A stretch of DNA of 41,691 nt from Acidobacteriota bacterium (GCA_023429845.1 JAEZCY010000143.1:1-41691); one strand, 5' to 3'. Numbered from the stretch's first letter, positions 15,921 through 23,716 are shown. Made by a program: numbers and translations. The notes: generated by a model not told the origin, from the sequence alone.

Positions 15921-17651
15921 ATGGTGTCAAGTGCCAAGAAGCACGCGACTCAACAGTCGGTGGATGCGGCCATCAAGTCGGTGTGCGACATCATGCGGAG
16001 AGGGAATGTCGCGAGCGCACTGCAGTATGTACCCGAGCTCACGTGGATCATGTTCCTTCGCATTCTCGATGAATCGGAAGACCGCGAAGAACAGGAAGCC
16101 GACGCGGTGGGCGCGTCGTACAGCTCATCGCTCAGGAAGCCGTTCCGCTGGAAAGACTGGGCAGCGCCGAACGAGGAGCTCGGCGGACAGCCGAACAAGC
16201 GCAAGGAGCTCGAGGACACGACGCCCGGGGCTTTGGTCGCGTTCGTCAACGGCGAACTAATTCCGCATTTGAAGAAGCTAAAGGAGCGGGCTCAGGCAAC
16301 GCCGCGTCAGAAGGTGATTTCTGAGATCATGTCTGGTGTCGAGAGGATTCGGATCGACACTGAGAAGAATTTCTTGGATGTTCTCGACAAGGTCCACGAG
16401 ATCACAAACGAGAACATCGACCCGACCCATGTCTTCGTCCTTAGCCAGATCTACGAAGGCCTGCTCCTCAAGATGGGCGAGAAGGGCTCGGACGCGGGGC
16501 AGTTCTTCACGCCTCGCGAAGTCATTCGGGCCATGGTCCAAGTCATCGATCCGAAGATCGGAGAGACCGTCTACGACCCGTGCTGTGGTACGGGTGGGTT
16601 CCTAGCGCAGGCAGCCGAGTACATGCGGCCGAAACCCGGTGCAAGAACGTCCGGTGCGGCGATCTCAAGGCTGAAGACCGAGACCTTCTGGGGCCGAGAA
16701 AAAGAGAACCTGATCTACCCGATCGGCCTAGCGAATCTCATCCTGCACGGCATCGATCGCCCGAACATCTGGCACGGAAACGCCCTGACGCAGCAGGAGG
16801 TGTACGGAGGGCTTTTCGCTGGGGCGCCGTCGCAGTTCGACGTGATCCTGACGAACCCGCCATTTGGGGGTAAGGAGAGCGTCGCCGCTCAGACCAACTT
16901 CGCCTATCGGACAAGCGCAACGCAGGTCCTGTTCCTCCAGCACATCATCGAGGCACTCAAGGACGGCGGCCGCTGTGGCATGGTCATCGACGAGGGCGTT
17001 CTGTACCGTACGAACGAGGATGCGTTCGTCAAGTCCAAACGCAAGCTGACCGACGAGTGTGACGTCTGGTGCGTTGTCTCTCTCCCCGCCGGCGTATTCA
17101 TGGCCGCGGGCGCAGGCGTCAAGACGAACCTGCTGTTCTTCACCAAGGGCCGGCCGACGTCGCACATCTGGTACTACGACCTGTCAGACGTGAAGGTCGG
17201 CAAGAAGTCGCCGCTCACGCTCAAACACTTCGACGACTTCGCTAGTCAGCTGGCGACCAGGGCAGCCTCAGGCCGTTCTTGGGTGGTCGATCTCAATGGC
17301 CGCCGAGCGAAAGCAGCCGCCGACGCACTGCCGTTCCGCGAAACCGCTCGCGCAAGGGCCCGCGAAGCCGACAAGGCCAAGGATGAGCTGAAGGCCCTCA
17401 AGAGGGCGCAGGACCGGGACGCCGCGGAAATTGCTGCCATCGAGGCCGCCGTCCGGAACCTGCTTAAGGAATCACGCGAAGCGGCCAACAAGGCGGATGA
17501 CATTGAGAACGCGGTGTACGACCTTAAGGCCGTAAACCCGAATCGACAGGCCGAGGTAGATCGGCGAACACCGGCGGAACTGCTCGATCTCGTCGAGGCG
17601 AAGGGGCTGGAGATCGCGGAGGTGCTGAAGACGCTGCGAGCGTTGCTTTGA
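15921..17651 (+). CDS. hsdM: Type I DNA methyltransferase subunit (HsdM)
   Basis: An N6-adenine methyltransferase subunit of about 576 residues. It has the N-terminal helical HsdM domain, the SAM-binding region with QFFTPREVIRAMV (near 193) and YDPCCGTGGFLAQ (near 218), and the catalytic NPPFGG motif (near 312). The C-terminal 150 residues are a charged coiled-coil region expected to contact HsdS. Two starts are possible: ATG at 15873, overlapping hsdS by 14 bases, and ATG at 15921, which has GGAGAG nine bases ahead and starts near the conserved region; I prefer 15921. HsdM with HsdS would methylate host sites and, with HsdR, restrict foreign DNA. Confidence 0.93.
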   Translation: MVSSAKKHATQQSVDAAIKSVCDIMRRGNVASALQYVPELTWIMFLRILDESEDREEQEADAVGASYSSSLRKPFRWKDWAAPNEELGGQPNKRKELEDTTPGALVAFVNGELIPHLKKLKERAQATPRQKVISEIMSGVERIRIDTEKNFLDVLDKVHEITNENIDPTHVFVLSQIYEGLLLKMGEKGSDAGQFFTPREVIRAMVQVIDPKIGETVYDPCCGTGGFLAQAAEYMRPKPGARTSGAAISRLKTETFWGREKENLIYPIGLANLILHGIDRPNIWHGNALTQQEVYGGLFAGAPSQFDVILTNPPFGGKESVAAQTNFAYRTSATQVLFLQHIIEALKDGGRCGMVIDEGVLYRTNEDAFVKSKRKLTDECDVWCVVSLPAGVFMAAGAGVKTNLLFFTKGRPTSHIWYYDLSDVKVGKKSPLTLKHFDDFASQLATRAASGRSWVVDLNGRRAKAAADALPFRETARARAREADKAKDELKALKRAQDRDAAEIAAIEAAVRNLLKESREAANKADDIENAVYDLKAVNPNRQAEVDRRTPAELLDLVEAKGLEIAEVLKTLRALL

Positions 17652-17709
17652 GGCGACTCGTGAGGTCCTGAGCACCGTCTTTGGCGAGATACGGAGGAGA
17701 CCGGAGAGC

Positions 17710-19887
17710 ATGGCCGAGCGTACAGAGCAAGCCGTCGTGGCGCCTTGGGTGCGCGTGGCGATTCTGGTTGGCGCTCTGGCGACCGCCTGTGCAATCTCCC
17801 TTTACTCAACTGGCACAGTTATCCCGACATCGGCCCCCGAGGCGCTGATCTTCCAGAGCACGCTGCTCTTTGTCGTTCTCGGCTCCGCGGTCCTCGAGCA
17901 CAAGTTCACTCGGCCAGCCGACTCAGTCGTCAACGGTCTCATGGGCGTCGTCTCCCTCGTGACAGTTGCCGACGTGGCGCCCAGGATGGCGTGGTGGGCG
18001 GTCTTCGCGTACTGCACGCTCACCTTCGTGTTGGCTTTGGTGTGCAGCGTTGTGAGCACGCAGCCGCACCTGACTGGATGGCGTGCCCGAGTGGCGCAGT
18101 TCACCTATAAGCCTGCAGTGGTGTTCGGCCGAGCGAGGGTCTTGTACTCGGTCGTGTTTCTGTTCGGCGTCTTCTCCTTCTACGGAGTGCAGGACCAGCG
18201 CACGGCCATCCTCGTCATCTTCTGGGGCCTGTTCATCGCTCTGTGGCCGCTGGGCGTACCAGAGCTCTTGAGTGCGTTCCGCCTTCCTCGAGACGGCCCG
18301 CCCGCGATAGGCCGTGCCGTGAGACTCGACTCGCCAAACCTTCTTCGGATCGCTCTTGATCCACAGACCAAGTGGCTGCCCGATGCTCCCGTCATGTACG
18401 AGGCCGTCGATGGCGCGCAGCACGTCGTTGTTCCGCTGTACTCGCAGACAAGGGATGAGCACGTACTCGCGACAGGAATGTGCGTACCTTCGAATCTGCC
18501 GAGGGTGCTCGGCCTCCAGTCCGGGTATCTCTATTCGTTACCGGCAGCCTCTGGTCAAGTATCGGTCGAGGAAGTGCTGGGCGCATCGACCGGAAGCGTG
18601 CTCCTCGGGTTCATCATCGAGGATTCGAGGATTGACACGATCAGGTTCGAGACGTGGCGTTCGGATGTGTGCAGTGAAGGGCTGGTCATCTGGTGCCAGC
18701 AGGGGAAGAGGCGCATCTTCTACCAGATCGTCGATGGGACTACTCGCGAAGAAGCCCTTGAGGAGGATCGCCACGGGTTCCAATACGCTGCCGCTGCTCA
18801 GCTCGGTGTGCTGGATTCCCAACGCGGTTTCGTGAAGCACAACTGGGTCCCGGTCATGAACACGCCCGTGTTCTGGGACCCGAAGAAGCTCGTCTCGGAG
18901 ATTGCCGCGGCCCAGGCTGGCGATTTTGTTTACGGCACCTTGCCAGGAACAGAAGTGCGAGTCGGAGGTCCGCTGGTCGACGCCATGGATCATCACATTG
19001 CGATTCTGGGCGTCACAGGGACGGGGAAAACAGAGCTGGCCTTCGACGTCATCCGGCACATGGTCGGCGCGGGAGTGAAGGTCATTGCGATCGACCTGAC
19101 CGCCAGATACAGAGACCGTGTGTCCGACATGGAGCCTACGGACCTCTCTATCTCGGCAGCGCTGGCGGGAGATCTAAGCCAAAAGCTTTTTGACGCAGAA
19201 ACCGGGCAGTACGGCGCTGGAAAGGAAAAGCAGGCTCTCAAGGGCTTCGCCGACAAGCTTCGAGATGAGGTCGGCAAGCAGCTGCAGGCGTTCCTGACGT
19301 CTACAGATCCGAAGTGTCGGGTGGGCCTGATATCGCTCGAAGAAATTTCGAACACCAAGGCCACGCTCTTTATTACCGAACTGTACTTGACGTGCCTCTT
19401 GAAGTTCGCGCGCGATCACGCCGCCACGTGCCCTCGAGTGTTGATCGTCGTCGAGGAGGCACACACCGTGATGCCGGAGCCGAGCACGATGGGGCTAGGA
19501 GATCACGACTCAAGGGGCTTAGTGAGCAAGATCTCGCAGATCGCCCTCCAGGGGAGGAAGTACGGCGTCGGACTCCTCGTGATCGCACAGCGAACCGCGA
19601 CCGTTAGCAAGAGTGTGCTGACGCAGTGCAACACCGTGATCAGCCTCAGTTCGTTCGACGAGACCAGTCTCGGATTCCTGTCGAACGTATACGGCGAGGG
19701 CTTCAAAGCGATCATTCCAGCATTGCCGCGTCTACATGCAGTCGTGTTCGGCAAGGGGGTGCGTAGCGAACGGCCCGTCGTCGTCGAGATCCCGTACAAC
19801 GTCAGCAAGGACACTGCGAAGTCAACGAATTCCGCCACAGCGGAGCAGGTGAATACGACTTCCGCTTCGGCACCGCCGAAGGTCTAG
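17710..19887 (+). CDS. Membrane-anchored HerA/DUF87-type ATPase
   Basis: A 725-aa protein. The N-terminal 190 residues contain about five or six hydrophobic helices. A soluble middle part follows, then a HerA/FtsK-superfamily motor domain from about residue 410, with Walker A ILGVTGTGKTEL (near 436), Walker B VLIVVEEAHTVMPEP (near 580) and the sensor region VIAQRTATVSKSVLTQCNT. HerA-type translocases pump DNA and often pair with a nuclease, but no NurA, SIR2 or DUF4297 partner is adjacent. GGAG elements precede the ATG. It begins 58 bp after hsdM on the same strand and ends 14 bp before the convergent ImmA gene. A defence role is suggested by position only. Confidence 0.85.
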   Translation: MAERTEQAVVAPWVRVAILVGALATACAISLYSTGTVIPTSAPEALIFQSTLLFVVLGSAVLEHKFTRPADSVVNGLMGVVSLVTVADVAPRMAWWAVFAYCTLTFVLALVCSVVSTQPHLTGWRARVAQFTYKPAVVFGRARVLYSVVFLFGVFSFYGVQDQRTAILVIFWGLFIALWPLGVPELLSAFRLPRDGPPAIGRAVRLDSPNLLRIALDPQTKWLPDAPVMYEAVDGAQHVVVPLYSQTRDEHVLATGMCVPSNLPRVLGLQSGYLYSLPAASGQVSVEEVLGASTGSVLLGFIIEDSRIDTIRFETWRSDVCSEGLVIWCQQGKRRIFYQIVDGTTREEALEEDRHGFQYAAAAQLGVLDSQRGFVKHNWVPVMNTPVFWDPKKLVSEIAAAQAGDFVYGTLPGTEVRVGGPLVDAMDHHIAILGVTGTGKTELAFDVIRHMVGAGVKVIAIDLTARYRDRVSDMEPTDLSISAALAGDLSQKLFDAETGQYGAGKEKQALKGFADKLRDEVGKQLQAFLTSTDPKCRVGLISLEEISNTKATLFITELYLTCLLKFARDHAATCPRVLIVVEEAHTVMPEPSTMGLGDHDSRGLVSKISQIALQGRKYGVGLLVIAQRTATVSKSVLTQCNTVISLSSFDETSLGFLSNVYGEGFKAIIPALPRLHAVVFGKGVRSERPVVVEIPYNVSKDTAKSTNSATAEQVNTTSASAPPKV

Positions 19888-19901
19888 CCGTTCGCCGTTG
19901 C

Positions 19902-20435
19902 TCAGCCCTCGACGTATCCGAGGTACTGCAATCTGAATGTCAGTGCCTGCACGCTGACGCCGTATTTCTTTGCCAATGCAGGGATGACGTCGTCATAGGG
20001 ATCCAGAGTTCCGTGTCCCGCGAGGTCGCGCTCGAGGAACCTAGCGGGCATCAACAGCTCGGCGGCGAAGTGGTTGGCCTCCTTCTCGTAGTCGTCATCG
20101 CCGCGGCTCGACTCATCGCTGCGGAGCCGAACGGTCGGGAAGGCCCTGTCCAAGTGCAGCTGCTCGTGATCTTGGTCGTGCAGCAGAAGATGCGCAAGTT
20201 CATGAGCAACGGTGAAATTCTGCCGGACGATCGGGTGCTGCGTGTTCACGCCAATGACGGTTTGCGTGCCGTCCCGGAACAGGAAACCCGAGAGGTCGCC
20301 CTCCAGAGAGTCGACCGCAATTTGGGCGCCCTTCCTTCTGGCAATCTCCCACACCGGAACCGGTGCTGCGTTGGTCTTCGCTTCAGCGAGCAACGCCTCG
20401 ACGAGTTCTCGGATTCGCCTTCGTCTGACGGCCAT
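19902..20435 (-). CDS. ImmA/IrrE-family metallopeptidase
   Basis: A 177-aa zinc peptidase of the ImmA/IrrE (COG2856) family. The zinc motif is VAHELAHLLLHD (HExxH), with the downstream KEANHFAAELLMP supplying the third ligand Glu, as in the family. Such proteases cleave a partner XRE repressor to switch on genes, as ImmA does for ICEBs1. Here the XRE gene lies immediately upstream on the same strand, overlapping this gene by 53 bases, so the two form a coupled pair. The pair is divergent from the ubiquitin-like operon. Confidence 0.92.
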   Translation of the reverse strand: MAVRRRRIRELVEALLAEAKTNAAPVPVWEIARRKGAQIAVDSLEGDLSGFLFRDGTQTVIGVNTQHPIVRQNFTVAHELAHLLLHDQDHEQLHLDRAFPTVRLRSDESSRGDDDYEKEANHFAAELLMPARFLERDLAGHGTLDPYDDVIPALAKKYGVSVQALTFRLQYLGYVEG

Positions 20436-20760
20436 GTGACCTCTTGTTGATTGGTGTGATGCCGATCGCGGACTCGATGAAGGCCCGCTCCTTCTCCGGC
20501 AACTGCGCCAGCTGGCCCGGTTCGTCCAGCGTTGTCTCGCTGGGACGAGGCGGCAACAGCGTTGCCGCCTCCACCTTCAGAGCATTGGCGATGTCGACCA
20601 AGGTGTGAAGAAGGAGCTTTTGACGCCCCTTCTCGATGTTGCTGATGGAGCTCCGGGTGAGGCCCACGGCGAGCGCCAGTGCGTCCTGCGAGAGCTCCTT
20701 GCCGCGGGCGGCCCGAATCCGTCCGCCAACGTGCCGGTAGAGGGCGTCGCGATCCGTCAC
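20383..20760 (-). CDS. XRE-family transcriptional repressor
   Basis: A 125-aa helix-turn-helix protein. The Cro/CI fold occupies roughly residues 10-65 (IRAARGKELSQDALALAVGL, then TRSSISNIEKGRQ), followed by LHTLVDIANALKVEAATLLP. The C-terminal tail is basic and overlaps the start of the ImmA gene. The frame is open far upstream, but the GTG at 20760 is the best start: the HTH begins just after it and a promoter lies 26 bases ahead. It probably represses itself and the divergent Ubl operon through the palindrome between them, and would be relieved by ImmA cleavage; that regulation is inferred from architecture. Confidence 0.85.
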   Translation of the reverse strand: MTDRDALYRHVGGRIRAARGKELSQDALALAVGLTRSSISNIEKGRQKLLLHTLVDIANALKVEAATLLPPRPSETTLDEPGQLAQLPEKERAFIESAIGITPINKRSHGRQTKANPRTRRGVAR

Positions 20761-20786
20761 GGGGGCAAGTCGCTCAAAACGCGACA

Positions 20787-20816
20787 GTTGTAGCACTGGC
20801 GCGGGACGGCTGTCAA
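20787..20816 (-). promoter_or_regulatory. Candidate promoter of the XRE-ImmA pair
   Basis: On the minus strand TTGACA (20816-20811) is followed after 18 bases by TACAAC (20792-20787). The GTG start of the XRE gene lies 26 bases further on. The -35 is a perfect consensus. Confidence 0.5.
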
Positions 20817-20829
20817 TGACACCAACGTG

Positions 20830-20842
20830 TTTGTAATACAAA
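20830..20842. promoter_or_regulatory. 13-nt palindrome, candidate XRE operator
   Basis: TTTGTA-A-TACAAA is a perfect inverted repeat, AT-rich in a GC-rich background. It lies 13 bases from the -35 of the XRE promoter and 14 bases from the -35 of the candidate Ubl-operon promoter, so one bound dimer could affect both. Size and symmetry fit an XRE dimer site. Binding is not shown. Confidence 0.5.
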
Positions 20843-20856
20843 ACTACTTTTTGCGC

Positions 20857-20885
20857 TTGCGTAGCTGTCGCCGCTCTCCTACACT
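20857..20885 (+). promoter_or_regulatory. Candidate promoter of the Ubl operon
   Basis: TTGCGT, 17 bases, TACACT. Transcription would start near 20892, leaving a leader of about 58 nt that covers the tRNA-like segment and the ribosome-binding site. Confidence 0.4.
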
Positions 20886-20893
20886 CGTCCGTG

Positions 20894-20938
20894 TGCGGTC
20901 CGATTGGCCGAGTGGTTTGAGGCGGACTCTTCTTGAGG
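20894..20938 (+). other. tRNA D-arm-like segment in the Ubl operon leader
   Basis: The stretch GCCGAGTGGTTTGAGGC (20907-20923), preceded by TTG, reads like the D-arm of a bacterial tRNA-Ser or tRNA-Leu. The sequence after it does not make a proper anticodon stem, and there is no T-arm or matching 3' acceptor, so this is not a functional tRNA gene. It may be a tRNA remnant, a mimic in the mRNA leader, or chance. Confidence 0.35.
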
Positions 20939-20949
20939 AGGACACGAGC

Positions 20950-21210
20950 ATGGGCGCGAACGACCAGAACTTGGAGATCAAGATTCAGTCCACTCGCGGA
21001 ACGAAGGACTTCTCGTTTCCGAAGCAGACGAAGGTGGCAGATGTCATCGCGAAGGCGGTCACCGCTTTTGATTTCGCGCCGGGTGACAAGTTCGAGCTCG
21101 TCCTCGCCTCGAATCCTGGTGAGCCGTTGCAGCCCGAGCGTCCGCTCGTGTCGTACCACATCACGGACGGCGTTGTGCTCGTCCTGACGGCCATCGGCGG
21201 CGGTGTTTAG
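20950..21210 (+). CDS. bilA: Ubiquitin-like modifier, single beta-grasp domain (BilA-like)
   Basis: An 86-aa protein that reads as one ubiquitin-type beta-grasp domain: strand LEIKIQST, strand DFSFPKQT, helix VADVIAKAVTAF, strands FELVLASNPG and PLVSYHIT, final strand GVVLVLTAIGGGV. The C-terminal Gly-Gly-Gly followed by one Val suggests that a peptidase trims Val to expose a conjugatable glycine, as JAB enzymes do in such operons. GAGGAGG lies eight bases before the ATG. It heads a four-gene operon (Ubl, E2, JAB, E1) of the Bil type; the best-known BilA proteins have two fused Ubl domains, this one has only one. The fold is inferred from pattern and context. Confidence 0.82.
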   Translation: MGANDQNLEIKIQSTRGTKDFSFPKQTKVADVIAKAVTAFDFAPGDKFELVLASNPGEPLQPERPLVSYHITDGVVLVLTAIGGGV

Positions 21211-21216
21211 CAAGTC

Positions 21217-21705
21217 ATGGCCGTAGACGCAGAGATCAGCCGCCAGCACATCAGGCAGGAGCTGGCCTCGGTGGAGCAGCTCGCCACCAGCTGCCATTGG
21301 GAGGTCCTGGCCGACTATGCCAGCCTGGTTGTCCTGGTGAAGATGAAGGCATGCACGGGCGATCCGTACATTGTCGAGGCGCGTTGCGACGACTACAAAG
21401 AGGTGCCCCCTTTCTTCGAGTTCATTGACCCGGAGACCGGGCTGCGTGGCGTTCAGCGCGCGTATCCGAAGACGAGCGACAGCTTCTTTCACACCTCTGG
21501 GCCTTGCATCTGCGCGCCGTTCAACCGCAAGGCTTACAAGGCGGTAGTTGCGACAGGGCCTCACAGCGACTGGAACTTTGGTGACTGGCAGACGTCCATG
21601 GCCAGCAACGTCCCCTGGGCAAACTATTCACGGCTCGGCGACATGTTTGGCCTCATCCACACCAGGATCAGTCGATCGGACCTGTACAAGGGGCGAATGG
21701 GATGA
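21217..21705 (+). CDS. bilB: E2-like ubiquitin-conjugating protein (BilB-like)
   Basis: A 162-aa protein with the layout of bacterial E2/UBC-fold proteins: an N-terminal helix (ISRQHIRQELASVEQLA), beta strands through EVLADYASLVVLVKM, a YP turn (RAYPKTSDSFF), then HTSGPCIC at residues 92-99, where His92 and Cys97 or Cys99 correspond to the His/Cys of the E2 active site, and C-terminal helices. It should carry the Ubl as a thioester received from the E1. It starts 6 bases after the Ubl stop and overlaps the JAB gene by ATGA. Which cysteine is catalytic cannot be decided from sequence alone. Assignment rests on motif plus operon order. Confidence 0.78.
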   Translation: MAVDAEISRQHIRQELASVEQLATSCHWEVLADYASLVVLVKMKACTGDPYIVEARCDDYKEVPPFFEFIDPETGLRGVQRAYPKTSDSFFHTSGPCICAPFNRKAYKAVVATGPHSDWNFGDWQTSMASNVPWANYSRLGDMFGLIHTRISRSDLYKGRMG

Positions 21706-22241
21706 CGTTGTGGCGGCGGTTGCGTCTCTTGCGGAGCGATGATTCCAGTCCGACGCCGTCGATCTGGCTTTCGACTGGACTACTTGATCGCACAACCGCC
21801 GTTCTCCGTGCGAGCGGCGACGACCAGGAGGCCCACGAAGGTGTCGCGTATTGGGCCGGTCATCGTGCGGGGACCGATGCCTTCGTGACGACGTGCATCG
21901 CTCCGGCGGCCATCACAACGTGGGGCTCGTTTGACACATCGGCCCGCACAAACGCGAGCGTTGTGATGTACCTCGCGAACGCGGGGCTGGAGCTGATTGG
22001 ACAGGTCCATAGTCATCCGGGAAGCCGAGTCGATCATTCGGACGGTGACGACGAACGCGCGCTCATGCCTTATGAGGGGTTTCTCTCGGTCGTCGTGCCG
22101 CACTATGGACATCACGGGATGCGGCCACTCACGATGTGCGGCATCCATGTCTTTGAGAAGCCGCGATTCCGACGGCTCAGATCGTCGGAGATCGATGCCC
22201 GCTTCCACGTGGTCGACGACTTCGCCGACCTGAGATCATGA
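21702..22241 (+). CDS. bilC: JAB/JAMM metallo-isopeptidase (BilC-like)
   Basis: A 179-aa zinc peptidase of the JAB1/MPN+ family. All JAMM residues are in register: Glu46 in HEGVAYWAG, His103 and His105 in QVHSHPG, Ser113 and Asp116, giving H-x-H-x7-S-x2-D. It would trim the Ubl C-terminus and/or remove the Ubl from targets. It overlaps both neighbours by ATGA (21702 and 22238), indicating translation as one unit with E2 and E1. A basic N-terminal stretch (LWRRLRLLRS) precedes the fold. There is no signal peptide, so it is cytoplasmic. Confidence 0.9.
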   Translation: MTLWRRLRLLRSDDSSPTPSIWLSTGLLDRTTAVLRASGDDQEAHEGVAYWAGHRAGTDAFVTTCIAPAAITTWGSFDTSARTNASVVMYLANAGLELIGQVHSHPGSRVDHSDGDDERALMPYEGFLSVVVPHYGHHGMRPLTMCGIHVFEKPRFRRLRSSEIDARFHVVDDFADLRS

Positions 22242-23614
22242 CCGACTTCCCATCCAGTCCCGAGGAGTTCTACCGTCTTCGCGACGACCGAACGAACCGG
22301 TGCGTGAGCTCCGGCGCCTACCAGCAAGTCCATTGCGCCGTCTACCTCGCCCCGGATCGAGCGGAGACTGCCGACGGCCAGCTCATGCTCTTCGCGGCTG
22401 CCAACCTTCTCAGCCGCTGGTGCCGCCGAGTGACGATCGCCCTTCCGGCCTCCGTCGCTGTGTCAGAAGTGGGCTCCGGTGACCTTGGCGAACTGGTCTT
22501 GTCGCAGATGCGGGATGCCGATCCATTCGGCGACTTCCGTACCGTCGACATCGCGACCGCCATTCGGAGCGACGCGGCCCTATGCGTAGGAAGTTGGGTG
22601 CCAGGTGCCAACACACCTTCCGTGTTCATCGACGCCTCCGGATGGCTAGCGGCTTTGTCGCACAGCCAGGTCGTGTCGCTGCCTCCGAGTCACAGCGCCA
22701 ATCGTTTCGGCGCCATCATGGCCGGGTGCCTTGGCGTCGCACAGCTCTTCAAGACGGCCGTCGGCATGCCGGTGGAGCGCCGGTTCCGCGAGGGAACGTT
22801 TGATGTGTCGCGCCTCGGCTGGCTTGAGGATCCGCCGCTAGGTTGGCCGACCGATCTCGAAGTCGGCAAGGTGCTAATGGTCGGCGCAGGGTCAGTCGGG
22901 TCGGCGACCGCGTATTGTGCCAGGCTAATCGGATTGCGCGGTTCAATGGACGTCGTGGACCGGGACACGTCGAAGGTCGAGAACTTTAATCGCTCGCCGA
23001 TTTTCGGGCGGGCGACGTTTGGGCAGACGAAGGCGCGGGCTGTGGCTCACTATCTCGATGGCTCAGGGCTGTCAGCAACGCCGGTTGACGAGTGGTGGTC
23101 GGAGTTTGTGCAGCGCAAGGGAAGACTCTCGTTCGACTACGACGTGTGGCTCCCGCTGGCCAACGAGTTCGACGTTCGGCGTTCAATGCAGCAGAACGGG
23201 CCGCCGCTGATGGTCCACGCCAGTACCGGTGTGAATTGGGGTGTGAACCACGGCCGCCACGTGCCTGGCCTAGATGATTGTCTGGTCGATCGATTCCCTT
23301 CTGATGGTGCAGGCGCGCGGCTGATATGTTCTACGGCTCAAGTCATGACTACTGTTGGTGGTGTCGATGCGGCGCTGCCATTTGCCTCCATGTTCGCTGG
23401 CCTATTGATTGTTGCCGACCTCGTGAGGGCTCAGCTTCCGGACTACCCGCAGGTCGCGAATCTGGGTACCTTTGATTTGTACGGTCCGATGGATCTCATC
23501 CAGCTGTCCAATCGGAGCCCGCGACCCGGGTGCTTGTGTCGCGATCAGGGGCGAGCGTTTCATGATCGATTCAATTCGACGAGTCGGTATCGGAAGTACT
23601 TCTCGCCTGTCTAG
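22238..23614 (+). CDS. bilD: E1-like ubiquitin-activating enzyme (BilD-like)
   Basis: A 458-aa ThiF/E1-superfamily protein. The C-terminal adenylation domain has KVLMVGAGSVGSATAYCARL (glycine loop at 216-221), the acidic VVDRDTSKVENFNRS with the conserved Asn-Arg, and later HASTGVNWG. The first 200 residues look like a degenerate Rossmann half, corresponding to the inactive adenylation domain of other bacterial E1s. Candidate catalytic cysteines are in DDCLVDRF and LICSTAQ (Cys364); a CxC pair in PRPGCLCRDQ near the C-terminus may bind metal or be structural. It would adenylate the Ubl and pass it to the E2. It is the last gene of the operon, coupled to the JAB gene by ATGA. Confidence 0.88.
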   Translation: MTDFPSSPEEFYRLRDDRTNRCVSSGAYQQVHCAVYLAPDRAETADGQLMLFAAANLLSRWCRRVTIALPASVAVSEVGSGDLGELVLSQMRDADPFGDFRTVDIATAIRSDAALCVGSWVPGANTPSVFIDASGWLAALSHSQVVSLPPSHSANRFGAIMAGCLGVAQLFKTAVGMPVERRFREGTFDVSRLGWLEDPPLGWPTDLEVGKVLMVGAGSVGSATAYCARLIGLRGSMDVVDRDTSKVENFNRSPIFGRATFGQTKARAVAHYLDGSGLSATPVDEWWSEFVQRKGRLSFDYDVWLPLANEFDVRRSMQQNGPPLMVHASTGVNWGVNHGRHVPGLDDCLVDRFPSDGAGARLICSTAQVMTTVGGVDAALPFASMFAGLLIVADLVRAQLPDYPQVANLGTFDLYGPMDLIQLSNRSPRPGCLCRDQGRAFHDRFNSTSRYRKYFSPV

Positions 23615-23700
23615 AGATTGAACGAGCGCTTGGCAAGCTGCGGACCATGCCTCAGCCGCCAGTTCCATCTCCTGGCTGATCTTGGGTGGCGGTTGAAGGC

Positions 23701-23716
23701 GTGGGCCTCCGCCCAC
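23701..23716. terminator. Hairpin between convergent Ubl operon and HEPN gene
   Basis: GTGGGC-CTCC-GCCCAC forms a perfect 6-bp stem in the 177-bp gap between two converging genes. No T-run follows on either strand. The rest of the gap shows no gene. Confidence 0.3.

Noticed and set aside
20894..20949. Functional tRNA gene in the Ubl leader
   Set aside because: Only a D-arm-like piece is present; no anticodon stem, T-arm or acceptor pairing.
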